Shown here: positions 34,844 through 43,100 of the stretch, one piece after another
Position numbering within the stretch: the first letter of the stretch is position 1
Layout of the letters: every line of letters begins with the position of its first letter
DNA from: Engelhardtia mirabilis
GTDB lineage: Bacteria > Planctomycetota > UBA1135 > GCA-002686595
Length of the DNA stretch: 64,000 nt
Reading direction: 5' to 3'
NCBI RefSeq assembly: GCF_007748095.1
Contig: NZ_CP036287.1
Coordinates: 682,001-746,000 of the forward strand
Notes under the pieces: model-generated
Database searches by the model: none
The model's input: only the letters and a program-made list of their open reading frames with translations
What the model was told of the DNA's origin: nothing
Translations under genes and position numbers: made by a program

Positions 34844-36252
34844 CGGGCCACCGGCGCCGGTTGCGCCATCCATAGGTAGGCCGCGGCCGTCGTTCGATGT
34901 GGCCGCCAGGTGTCGGCCAGCTCCCGCAACTCGCCCTCACTCAAGTCGGCAGCCCGTCCGAGCTGCCGCGCCGCTGTGCGCCGCAGACCGAGATCACTGG
35001 CGGGGAAGGCGTCGGGAGCGCCCAAGACGCGGGCGGCGATCAACTGCGCGGTCCACGGGCCGATGCCCGGCAGGGCCTGGAGCGTCGTCGTCGCCTGCTC
35101 GAGCGAGGCCATGGCTTCCAGGTCGATGTGGCCCTCGGCAACCGCGCGGGCGAAGGCCGACAGGCTGCGCGCCCGCGCGCGGGGCATGTCGAGCTCTTCG
35201 GTGCGCGCCTCCGCGAGGGCCGCGGGACTGGGGAACAGCCGCCGCAGTCCGCCGGGTAGGGGCGCGTCGATCGCCTCGCCGAAGCGCTCGGCCAGGCGTC
35301 CGGTGACGGTCGAGGCCGCCGCGACACTGACCTGTTGACCGACGATGATCCGTACCGCCGTCTCGAAGGGATCGAAGGCGCCGGGCAGACGCAGGCCGGG
35401 AGCGGAGCGCACCAGGTCGCCGATCACGTCGTCGCTGCGCAGGGTCTGCTCCGCGGCACTCGAGTCGCGATCGAGCGCGAACAGCGCACGCACACGACCG
35501 ACCTGTTCGAGGATCGAGCCAAAAGCAGCCAAGTGCAGGGTCAGCTCCAGGTGCTGCCCGTCGCCGCCGTCGCGCACCTCGACCACGCCCGGCGCGCCGC
35601 AGTTGCTGGTCGTGCGTCGATAGCAGGCGTGATCGACTTGCTCCACGCCTGGAATCGCCCGTGCGGCCAGGTAGTCGATCAATCGGCGTCCGTCCAACGG
35701 TCCCGCGAACGGCAGGCGCAGCCGCAGGCCCCCGTCGACGCTGGCCAGGGGATCGCGTCGCGAACGCTTGGCGCGCAGCTCCTTGGGAGTGAAGCGGAAC
35801 AGCTCCGCCATGACCCGGTTCATGGTCCGCAGGCTCGCGAAACCCGCGGCGAAGGCGATCTCGGTCACCGTCAGGTCCGACTCGTCGAGCAGCCGCCGCG
35901 CCAGGTGCGCGCGCTGGGCGCGGGCCAGGAAGTCGGGCGAGGCGCCCACGTGCTCGGCGAACAGGCGCGCGAGTTGGCGCGGGCTGTAGCCGACCCGCGC
36001 CGCGAGCTGGTCGGTGGTGGCCGAGTCGAGGAAGCCCTGGGCGATCAAGCGCAGGGCCTGGGCGACCTCGACCGCCGGCGCTTTCGGCCCGAGGTTCGGC
36101 AGACGATCGGGCCGGCAAACCAGGCACGGCCGAAAGCCCGCGGCCAAGCCCTCCGCCGCGCTGCGCAGCCCACGCACGTTCTGGCGCTTCGGCCGCGCCG
36201 CGCACTCGGCTCGGCAATAGATGCCCGTGGTCGTGACCCCTTGCAGCGCCAT
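34840..36252 (-). CDS. alkA: Ada-type sensor/AraC regulator fused to AlkA glycosylase
   Basis: 470 residues. Ada metal-binding domain at 1-50 with TTTGIYC13, C17 and FRPC43LVC46, equivalent to E. coli Ada C38, C42, C69 and C72, so C13 is the methyl-accepting switch. AraC HTH at about 60-160 (TTDQLAARVGYSPRQLARLFAEHVG...EIAFAAGFASLRTMNRV). AlkA N-domain at about 170-280. HhH-GPD at about 290-460 (ALPGIGPWTAQLIAARV, FPASDLGLRR with the catalytic Asp). It both repairs alkylated bases and, when methylated, should activate its own operon. The N-terminus is about 20-25 residues shorter than usual: the segment before TTGIYC is missing and upstream codons do not restore it. Confidence 0.9.
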   Translation of the reverse strand: MALQGVTTTGIYCRAECAARPKRQNVRGLRSAAEGLAAGFRPCLVCRPDRLPNLGPKAPAVEVAQALRLIAQGFLDSATTDQLAARVGYSPRQLARLFAEHVGASPDFLARAQRAHLARRLLDESDLTVTEIAFAAGFASLRTMNRVMAELFRFTPKELRAKRSRRDPLASVDGGLRLRLPFAGPLDGRRLIDYLAARAIPGVEQVDHACYRRTTSNCGAPGVVEVRDGGDGQHLELTLHLAAFGSILEQVGRVRALFALDRDSSAAEQTLRSDDVIGDLVRSAPGLRLPGAFDPFETAVRIIVGQQVSVAAASTVTGRLAERFGEAIDAPLPGGLRRLFPSPAALAEARTEELDMPRARARSLSAFARAVAEGHIDLEAMASLEQATTTLQALPGIGPWTAQLIAARVLGAPDAFPASDLGLRRTAARQLGRAADLSEGELRELADTWRPHRTTAAAYLWMAQPAPVAR

Positions 36253-36321
36253 GGGGCCAGTATGGAGCGGCTCCGCGCGGCGGTCTGGCCAGATTCGGAC
36301 AAGCGTGGAAGCCGCACGGCC

Positions 36322-37431
36322 TCAGTCGGCCAGCGCACCCTCCCAGAACGGCAGGTAGCCGTGCAGCCGCGGCTCGAGGCGCACGCGGTCGAGGAACACC
36401 GTCGGTACCTCGTCGACACCCAGGGCCGCGGCGGCCAGGCGGGTGCGTTGGAGGCGGTCGTCGACCAGGGCGCTGGAGCGATCGGCGAGGAAGCGCTCCA
36501 CGTCGAGGCCGAGCTGTTCGGCCATGGCACGGGGATCGTGCTCTGCCTCGACCGGACTCGATGCCACCAGGGCCGTGGCCGCGTCCCAGGCGTCTTGGAG
36601 CGCCGCGGCCTCCAGGGACTTGGCGACCTCGAAGGCGGCGGGGTGGAGCTTGGTCAGCGGGTAGAGGTGGACCGAGACCTCCAGCCGGCCTTCGGCCAGG
36701 GGGAGCAGCCGCAGGTGCAGGAAGCGCTCGAAGGCGCGGCAGGCCGGGCAGTGGGGGTCGGAGAAGACCACCAACTGGTGGGCGGGCTCAGTCGCGGCGG
36801 CGAGGCGCAGGGCTTGGGGCACGAGTTGTCCGTCGAACTGCGCCGCGCGCGAGGGCTCAGCGAACGCGGTGCGCGCACCGCGGTGGATCGAGAGCAACTT
36901 GCCCGTCGACGGCCGCGTCGCGTCGATCCAAACCAGGGCCAGGACGAGGGCTAAGGGGATCGCGAGGGCGCTGCGGCGCTCGGTGCGCTCGGGTTCGGTC
37001 GCCGCGCGTCGACGGGCGAAGCTGGCGCCGAAGAGGATCAAGTTGGATCCGTGCACCACCAGGCACAGTGCACACACGATCGGCAGCTCCAACGCCGACA
37101 ACACCAGATACACCCCGCTCGCCACGAGTCCGAACACCGCCGAAATCCAGGGCGCGCGCCCGGTCAATGCCGCGTGCACGAACACGATCAGGAAGTGCAT
37201 GAGGCCGAGCAGCGCCACCGGCACGCGCGGCAGCTCGCCCGCCAGCGGGCCGACGCGCGGCGGAAACACCGCCCAGGGACTGGCCGCGAGGCGCGCGCAG
37301 CCGCCCGCGGGCCCGCAGGTGACCTCCACGGCCGCGGCGCCATAGCCCCAATCGATCCCCAAGAGCAGCGCCGAGGCCACCACGCCGGCGGCGGCCGCGG
37401 CGAGGATGATCAGCGTCCAGACGATTCGCAT
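36322..37431 (-). CDS. VKOR-DsbA-type disulfide-forming fusion protein
   Basis: 369 residues. An N-terminal VKOR four-helix domain contains C39/C45 (VTCGPAGGCARL) and the active CALC pair C120/C123 (IVCALCLVVH). After a fifth hydrophobic segment (LAIPLALVLALVWID) comes a thioredoxin-fold domain with C228-P-A-C231 (SDPHCPACRAF) and the cis-Pro loop DEVPTVFLD. It oxidises cysteines of exported proteins and passes electrons to quinone. It lies 22 nt from the GNAT gene upstream and 69 nt from the Ada-AlkA gene downstream. Confidence 0.9.
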   Translation of the reverse strand: MRIVWTLIILAAAAAGVVASALLLGIDWGYGAAAVEVTCGPAGGCARLAASPWAVFPPRVGPLAGELPRVPVALLGLMHFLIVFVHAALTGRAPWISAVFGLVASGVYLVLSALELPIVCALCLVVHGSNLILFGASFARRRAATEPERTERRSALAIPLALVLALVWIDATRPSTGKLLSIHRGARTAFAEPSRAAQFDGQLVPQALRLAAATEPAHQLVVFSDPHCPACRAFERFLHLRLLPLAEGRLEVSVHLYPLTKLHPAAFEVAKSLEAAALQDAWDAATALVASSPVEAEHDPRAMAEQLGLDVERFLADRSSALVDDRLQRTRLAAAALGVDEVPTVFLDRVRLEPRLHGYLPFWEGALAD

Positions 37432-37453
37432 GTCCTCGGACGCCTCCGCGCCT

Positions 37454-38443
37454 CTAACGGTGGAACGTGTATTTGGTCCGCACCATGTCCATGTCCAGCT
37501 TGAACGAGGCTTTGATCATCCCGTAGTTGTTGAGCTGGGTGTCCGCTTCCTTGTAGTCCCCCGGGCTCTGCCAGGTGTGCGCGCGCGAGAGCATCTGGCC
37601 CACGCCGGTGCGCGGGTCCTCGACCGCGAGCAGGGCGCGGCCGGAGACCAGGATGCCGCTGTGTTTCTCGAGCCCGCGGTTGAGTTGGTGGCCGAGGAAG
37701 CCGGCCAACTCGCCGCCCTTCCCTTCAGCGACCCAGACCTGGCAGTCCTGGTCGTTCTCGCAGTAGCTCCGCGCCCACCTGGCCATCAGCTCGCCCGCGG
37801 CCTCGTGGGAGATGCTCTGGTCCAGGTGGTAGCGGTTGAGGGTGAAGCGCTTGCGCGACATCTCCGCCACCGCGTCGTGGTCGCGCGGCTCGACGGTGCG
37901 TACGACCCCGTCGAAGCCGAACTCGGCCGGATCTATCACCCCGATGCCGCGGCGTTCGGTGTCGTAGGCCATGGAGACCAGGGTCTCCATCAGGCGGAAG
38001 CCGGCGTCGGTCAGCTCGTGGTAGGCGGCGATGTCGGCGCTGTCGATCCGCACCGACACGTGGGAGTAGCCCTCGCGCTGGACCAGGTAGGGCAGGGACA
38101 GCAGCAGCGCCCGCAGCACGTCCCCGGGGTCCGGGTGGTCGGCCCGCACGAGCAGAAACGGGATGCCGCCCATGGGCCGACCGAGGAGCTCGGAGTCGTG
38201 GGACAGGTACTGGAGCATCAGCACCCCGGCCGGGCGGCCATCGGACCGGTCCCGCGCCAAGAGCCGGTGGCAGCGCTCGGCCGCGGCCGATTCCTGGGCC
38301 CGCTCGCGCAGGAAGGCCAGGGCCGCGTCGGGCGCGATCCGCCGGTGGCGGCGGTAGTCGTCGTAGGGGTGATCGCGGAGAAGTTCGCCCACGACCTCGG
38401 GTTCGAGGGCGTCGACCTCCCGCACGGTGACCAGTTGGCTCAT
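37454..38443 (-). CDS. GNAT-family acyltransferase next to a sugar transaminase
   Basis: 329 residues from ATG 38443. Two GNAT-like halves: residues about 20-160 (LMLQYLSHDSELLG...VLRALLLSLPYLVQREGYSHVSVRID, AYHELTDAGFRLMETLVSM) and 165-320 (RDHDAVAEMSRKRFTLNRYHLD...GGELAGFLGHQLN, GVGQMLSRAHTW). The RYHLD element is reminiscent of WecD, the dTDP-fucosamine acetyltransferase, which in enterobacteria is paired with WecE. Here a WecE-like gene starts only 38 nt away on the other strand, which supports an amino-sugar N-acetylation role. It heads the six-gene minus-strand run. Confidence 0.75.
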   Translation of the reverse strand: MSQLVTVREVDALEPEVVGELLRDHPYDDYRRHRRIAPDAALAFLRERAQESAAAERCHRLLARDRSDGRPAGVLMLQYLSHDSELLGRPMGGIPFLLVRADHPDPGDVLRALLLSLPYLVQREGYSHVSVRIDSADIAAYHELTDAGFRLMETLVSMAYDTERRGIGVIDPAEFGFDGVVRTVEPRDHDAVAEMSRKRFTLNRYHLDQSISHEAAGELMARWARSYCENDQDCQVWVAEGKGGELAGFLGHQLNRGLEKHSGILVSGRALLAVEDPRTGVGQMLSRAHTWQSPGDYKEADTQLNNYGMIKASFKLDMDMVRTKYTFHR

Positions 38444-38481
38444 GGCCTCAAGGTATCTTGTCACCCGCCCGGGGGGACGCC

Positions 38482-39654
38482 ATGCTCTGGCTAATGACCG
38501 CCCCGCTGGACGCCAAACCGGGCCGAATCGTTTTGACCCGGCCCTCCGTCGGCGAGGCCGAGGAGCAGGCCGTGCTGGCCGCCCTGCGCGCCAGCCACCT
38601 GGGCGGCAACGACCAGATCGGCCGGCGGGTGCAGCACGATCTGGCGCAGATGTGCTCGGTGCACCGCGCGCTGCTCACGCCCAGCGCCACGGCGGCGATG
38701 GAGATGTCGCTGCTCGCCTGCGACATCGGCCCGGGCGACGAGGTGCTGATGCCCTCCTTCGCCTTCGTGAGCCAGGCCAACGCGATCCTGGCCCGCGGGG
38801 CGACGCCGATCTTCTGCGACATCGAGCTGGGCACGCTCAACATCTGCTCGGACGAGATCGAGCGCCGCCTGACCGCGCGGTCTCGGATGATCATGCCGGT
38901 GCACTACGCCGGCATCAGCTGCGACATGGATCGCCTGATGGCGCTCGCACGCGACCGCGGCCTGCGGCTGGTGGAGGACGCGGCCCAGGGCATCGGGTCG
39001 ACCTGGCGCGGGCGGCCCCTGGGAACCGTCGGCGACATCGGCTGCATCTCCTTCCACGTGACCAAGAACCTGATCAGCGGGGAGGGCGGCGCCTTCCTGA
39101 CCGACGATCCGGAGCTGGCGCGCAAGGCCGAGATCATCCAGGAGAAGGGCACCAACCGCAGCGCCTTCCTGCGCGGCGAGGTCGACAAGTACACCTGGGT
39201 CGGTCCGGGCGGTAGCTACGTGCTGTCCGACCTGTTGGCGGCCCTGCTCGAGGTCCAGCTCTCGCGCCTCGCGGAGCTGACTGAGGCCCGCCGCGCGATC
39301 TGGGAGACCTACCACGCGGGCTTGGCCGAGCTCGAGGCCGAGGGCCTCCTGACCCGGCCCGTGGTGCCCGAGGGCGCCGCCCACAACGGCCACATCTACT
39401 GGGTCCTGGCCCGCACGCCGGAGCTGCAGGACAAGGTCCTGACGCGCCTGCGCGAGGTCGGCGTCGGCGCGACCTTCCACTTCCAGCCCCTCCACAACTC
39501 GCCCTACGCCCGCGAGAAGCTGGGCGACCTGGGCGAGCTGCCCAACACCCGGCGCGCGGCCGAGTCCATCGTGCGACTGCCCCTGCACGCCGAGCTCTCG
39601 GCCGCCGACGTCGAGCGCGTGGTCGAAGAGACCCGCGCGGCCTTCCGCGCCTAG
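38482..39654 (+). CDS. rffA: dTDP-4-amino-4,6-dideoxygalactose transaminase (RffA/WecE-like)
   Basis: 390 residues from ATG 38482 (GGGGGGA 5 nt upstream); an ATG at 38494 is the alternative. This DegT/DnrJ/EryC1 aminotransferase has the PLP lysine K195 in SFHVTKNLISGEGG and the WecE-specific stretch EKGTNRSAFLRGEVDKYTW followed by SYVLSDLLAALLEVQL. It transfers an amino group from glutamate to a dTDP-4-keto-6-deoxy sugar. The rest of a nucleotide-sugar pathway (glucose-1-phosphate thymidylyltransferase, dehydratase) is not in the window. The divergent GNAT may acetylate its product. Confidence 0.9.
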   Translation: MLWLMTAPLDAKPGRIVLTRPSVGEAEEQAVLAALRASHLGGNDQIGRRVQHDLAQMCSVHRALLTPSATAAMEMSLLACDIGPGDEVLMPSFAFVSQANAILARGATPIFCDIELGTLNICSDEIERRLTARSRMIMPVHYAGISCDMDRLMALARDRGLRLVEDAAQGIGSTWRGRPLGTVGDIGCISFHVTKNLISGEGGAFLTDDPELARKAEIIQEKGTNRSAFLRGEVDKYTWVGPGGSYVLSDLLAALLEVQLSRLAELTEARRAIWETYHAGLAELEAEGLLTRPVVPEGAAHNGHIYWVLARTPELQDKVLTRLREVGVGATFHFQPLHNSPYAREKLGDLGELPNTRRAAESIVRLPLHAELSAADVERVVEETRAAFRA

Positions 39655-39798
39655 TCAGGGCGGTCGAGGAGCGCGGCTGGGCGAGGCGCCGACGCGACCC
39701 AGAACCGTTCGCGCCGACCGGATCGTGATCCCGCCCTAACCCACCGGCCCGGCCCCCACGGTCGGACCGTCCCCCCTGGTCCCCGACCCTCCGATCGC

Positions 39799-40746
39799 GT
39801 GCACAGCATCAACCCCGCCACGTCGCCCCTGATCTTCCTCGCGCTCGCCCTGGCCGGTTGCGCCTCCACGACGGGCTCGAACGCTCCCGGCGGGGCCGAC
39901 ATGGCGGCGTCGGTCGTGCCCGTCGAGGAGGCCCGGGCCTTTGCCGTCTTCGACGGCGACACCGGCGCCGAGCTGAGCTTCGAAGAGCTCCTCGAGCGCG
40001 CCGCCGGGGTGCAAGTGGTGGTGCTGGGCGAGACCCACGACGACGCCGGGGGCCACGCCTACCAGCGCGCGGTGGTCGAGGCCCTGTTCGAGCGCTTCCC
40101 CGGCAGCGCCCTGGCCCTCGAGATGCTCGAGCGCGACGAGCAGGACGCGGTCAACGACCTGGCCGCCGGGTTGGTGGACGCGGCCATGTTCGCCGGCGAC
40201 ACGAACTCGAGCTCCTGGGCCGGCGAGGGCTCCTGGGCCGCGTGGTACCAGCCGGTGATCGACGCCGCCCTCGAGCACGACGGTCGCGTGATCGCCGCCA
40301 ACGCGCCGCGCCGCTACGTGCGGGTCGCCAGCCGCCGCGGCTACGGCCCCCTCGCCGCCGTCGACGCCCGCCGCCGCGCCTACTTCGACTTCCCCCACGG
40401 TCCCCAACCCGAGGGCTACCGCCAGCGCTTCTTCGAACTGATGGGCGGCATGGGCCACGGCGACGGCGGCATGGACGAGGAGATGGTCGCCAAGGTCTTC
40501 CGCTCCCAGTCGATGTGGGACGCGACCATGGCCGGCAGCATCGCCGCCGCCGGGCCGAGCACGAAGCACAAGGTCGCCCTGCTCGTCGGCCAGTTCCACT
40601 CGGACTTCGAGGGCGGAACCGTGGCCCAGTTGCGCCACCTGCTGCCGACGGTACGCGTGCTCGTCATCAGCCTGCAGCCCGTGGCCGCGGGCGCACTGGC
40701 CGAGGACGATCGGGGACGCGCCGACCTGGTCGTGTACACCCGCTGA
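39799..40746 (+). CDS. ChaN-family lipoprotein
   Basis: 315 residues from GTG 39799; lipobox LAGC-AS at the end of the signal. The ChaN-like domain (PF04187 type) is recognised by VVLGETHDDAGGHAYQRAVVEALF, ALEMLERDEQDAV, the RVIAANAPRRYVRVASR segment and the terminal VALLVGQFHSDFEGGTVAQLRHL, with conserved E, H and H residues suited to metal or haem binding. Campylobacter ChaN binds haem pairs and is linked to iron uptake. No iron-transport gene is adjacent here. The 143 nt downstream to 40889 appear empty. Confidence 0.88.
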   Translation: MHSINPATSPLIFLALALAGCASTTGSNAPGGADMAASVVPVEEARAFAVFDGDTGAELSFEELLERAAGVQVVVLGETHDDAGGHAYQRAVVEALFERFPGSALALEMLERDEQDAVNDLAAGLVDAAMFAGDTNSSSWAGEGSWAAWYQPVIDAALEHDGRVIAANAPRRYVRVASRRGYGPLAAVDARRRAYFDFPHGPQPEGYRQRFFELMGGMGHGDGGMDEEMVAKVFRSQSMWDATMAGSIAAAGPSTKHKVALLVGQFHSDFEGGTVAQLRHLLPTVRVLVISLQPVAAGALAEDDRGRADLVVYTR

Positions 40747-40889
40747 CGCCGAGCCGGTCGGGTCGCCGGCCCGGCGGGGCGGGGTTCGATCCGCCGCGCA
40801 ACGCCGCCAGGGCCCGCCACGCAGGGCTCCGAGCCTTCGCGGAAATTTGAGGCTTCGCGCGGCGCGGCCCCGGGTTACCTATCGTCGCC

Positions 40890-41363
40890 ATGGCCGACAG
40901 ATGGCGACACCTGTCCGGGTCGTGGATCGACGACCTCGACAGCGCATTGGAGGAGCTCGTCGGCGACGACGAGTTCTTGATACACGTCGGAACGGACTCC
41001 AAGAACCGCGGCGCCCACACGGACTTCGTGACGGTCGTGGCGATCTTGCGTCCGGGGTTCGGCGCGCGCGTGCTGTACCGCAAGCAGCGCTGCCAGCGCA
41101 TGGGCGCCCTGGCCCAGCGCTTGATCCAGGAGGCGCAGATGAGCATCGAGACGGCGCTGATGCTCTCCGAGCGGGTGCCCCAGGACATCGTGCTCCACAT
41201 CGACGCCAACCCCGATGAGCGCCACAAGTCGTCGCGCTACGCCCGCTCCCTGGCGGGCATGGGCCTGGGCAACGGCTTCGAGGTGCGGCTCAAGCCCGAC
41301 GCCTGGTGCGCCTCTTCGGTGGCGGACCACGTGGTCAATCGCAGGCACCAGCGCGTGGCCTGA
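40890..41363 (+). CDS. YkuK-like RNase H-fold protein (DUF458)
   Basis: 157 residues from ATG 40890. Hallmarks are FLIHVGTDSKN with the following TDFVTVVAI strand, RLIQEAQMSIETALML, IVLHIDANPDERHKSS and KPDAWCASSVADHV, which together match the Bacillus YkuK family. The D, E and D residues in these motifs occupy RNase H-like positions. The biochemical role is not established; in Bacillus it is stress-associated. It ends 10 nt before the convergent MocR stop. Confidence 0.85.
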   Translation: MADRWRHLSGSWIDDLDSALEELVGDDEFLIHVGTDSKNRGAHTDFVTVVAILRPGFGARVLYRKQRCQRMGALAQRLIQEAQMSIETALMLSERVPQDIVLHIDANPDERHKSSRYARSLAGMGLGNGFEVRLKPDAWCASSVADHVVNRRHQRVA

Positions 41364-41373
41364 GCGGCGCGAG

Positions 41374-42747
41374 TCACTGGCCGGAGAGCAGTCCGGCCAG
41401 TCGCTCCAAGCCGCCGCGCAGGCTCTCCATCGACGGCTCGCGGCCCAGGCAGAGGCGCACGCGGCGCGGCACCGGGCCGCCGGCGACGAAGGCTTCGGTG
41501 GGGGCCAGGCGGACGCCGCGCTCGGCGGCCGCGGCGACGAAGTCCCTCGCGTTCCACGGGTCGGGCAGGGCCAGCCACAGGTGGAAGCCGCGGGGATGGG
41601 CGGCCAAGGACCAGTCGCCGAGGGTGCGCCGGGCCAGCTCGATCCGGCTGGCGGCTTCGGTGCGGCGGCGTTCGGTGACGCGCGCGGCGGTGCCGTCGTC
41701 GATCCAGCGCGAGACCAGCTCGACCATCAGCGGCGCCACGGACCAACCGTTGTCGCGCACCAGACGCTCGAGCTCGGGCAAGCGCGCGCGGGGGGCGTGC
41801 AGGAAGCCCACGCGCAGGCCGGGGGCCAGGCTCTTGCCGGCGTTCACGACCAGGTGCCCGAGCTCGGGCAGGCGCGTGGAGATGGGCTCGACCTCGGGGC
41901 CGAACAGCGGTCCGTAGACGTCGTCCTCGACCAGGGGCACGTCCGCCTCGCGCAGCACCTGGGCGACCTCGTCGCGCCGCGCGGCCGGCATCACGGCGGT
42001 GGTCGGGTTCTGCAGGGTCGGGATGCAGTAGAGCGCTTGGGGCCGATAGCGCGCGCAGGCTTCGCGCAGGGCGTCGGGGCGCAGGCCGTACTCGTCCTGG
42101 GCCACGGCGCGGACCTGGAGTCCGAGCTGCTGGGCCAGGGTCAGGACCCCGGGGTAGGTCAGCGTCTCGGTCAGGAGCACGTCGCCCCGTCGACACAGGG
42201 CCCCGAGGGCCACCGCCAGGGCGTGCTGGCCGCCGGAGCAGACCACCAGGCGCTCGGGGTCCGTGTCCGGCGCGCGTTCGGACAGCCAACGCGCGCCGAT
42301 CTCGCGGTGGCGGGCCGTGCCGCGCGCCGGCTGCAGGCGCAGGAGCGCGTCGAGTCCGCCGCCCGAGGCGATCTCCGAGAGCACCTCGGCCAGGGCCGTG
42401 TCGACCCCCGACTCGGGACCGGTGGGCGGGTGGTTGAGGGAGAGGTCGACGACGCTCTCGGGGGCCAGGCCCCGCTCGAGCCAGCCGTCGGCCTGGGCCG
42501 CGTCGACGCCGTCGCCGCGCACGAAGGCGCCGCGGCCCACGTGGGCCCGGGTCAAGCCGCGCCGCTCGGCCTCGAGGTAGGCGCGGGCCACGGTGCCGGG
42601 CGTGATCCCCAGCCGGCCGGCGAGGGCGCGCTGGGTCGGCAGCCTTTCACCGGCCGCCAACTTGCCGCGGCGCACGTCCCGCGCGATGGCGTCCGCCAGG
42701 GCCAGGTAGGCCGGTTGACCGTCGTCGAGAGTGGGGGACCAGCTCAC
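41374..42747 (-). CDS. MocR-type GntR regulator fused to a PLP aminotransferase domain
   Basis: 457 residues. The winged helix (ALADAIARDVRRGKLAAGERLPTQRALAGRLGITPGTVARAYLEAERRGL) occupies residues about 10-85. A fold-type I aminotransferase domain follows (SGGQHALAVALGAL, the NPTTA loop in PTLQNPTTAVM, VEDDVYGPLF, and the PLP lysine in NAGKSLAPGLRVGF). MocR regulators use PLP or amino-acid adducts as effectors. It is divergent from the fasciclin gene with a 353-nt intergenic space holding two palindromes. Confidence 0.9.
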   Translation of the reverse strand: MSWSPTLDDGQPAYLALADAIARDVRRGKLAAGERLPTQRALAGRLGITPGTVARAYLEAERRGLTRAHVGRGAFVRGDGVDAAQADGWLERGLAPESVVDLSLNHPPTGPESGVDTALAEVLSEIASGGGLDALLRLQPARGTARHREIGARWLSERAPDTDPERLVVCSGGQHALAVALGALCRRGDVLLTETLTYPGVLTLAQQLGLQVRAVAQDEYGLRPDALREACARYRPQALYCIPTLQNPTTAVMPAARRDEVAQVLREADVPLVEDDVYGPLFGPEVEPISTRLPELGHLVVNAGKSLAPGLRVGFLHAPRARLPELERLVRDNGWSVAPLMVELVSRWIDDGTAARVTERRRTEAASRIELARRTLGDWSLAAHPRGFHLWLALPDPWNARDFVAAAAERGVRLAPTEAFVAGGPVPRRVRLCLGREPSMESLRGGLERLAGLLSGQ

Positions 42748-42782
42748 ACGTTACGGATCGCTCCCGGCCGTGAACGGATGCG

Positions 42783-42838
42783 GCAATCGACCGATTGCGC
42801 CCGATCTGCGTGCTCCGCGAGAACTTGCGTTGACGCAA
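42783..42838. promoter_or_regulatory. Two palindromes in the MocR/fasciclin intergenic region
   Basis: GCAATCGACCGATTGC (42783-42798) is a perfect 16-nt palindrome 36 nt upstream of the mocR-type start. TTGCGTTGACGCAA (42825-42838) is a second one, overlapping a TTGACG -35-like hexamer. They are candidate operators. The rest of the 353-nt gap (to 43100) shows no gene. Confidence 0.45.
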
Positions 42839-43100
42839 TCTTTCTGCATTGACCCTACACGACGCGATCGAGAGGCCAATGGCGATGCGCGGTGTGTTGC
42901 GGCGGGCGCCCATGCCGCGCGGGGGAGGCGCGATTGCATCGGTTCAATTCGCGCGGCGCAAACTCGAGCGCAGATCGGATCCGGCCGCGGGGCGAGGGCG
43001 AAGCGCTGGTCGAGTCGGACGAGGCGTCGCGCCTTCCTTCCCCACGTCGGTCGTGGCGAGCGCGAAGCAACGGCCGGTCTCCGCGACCACCATCCGAATC

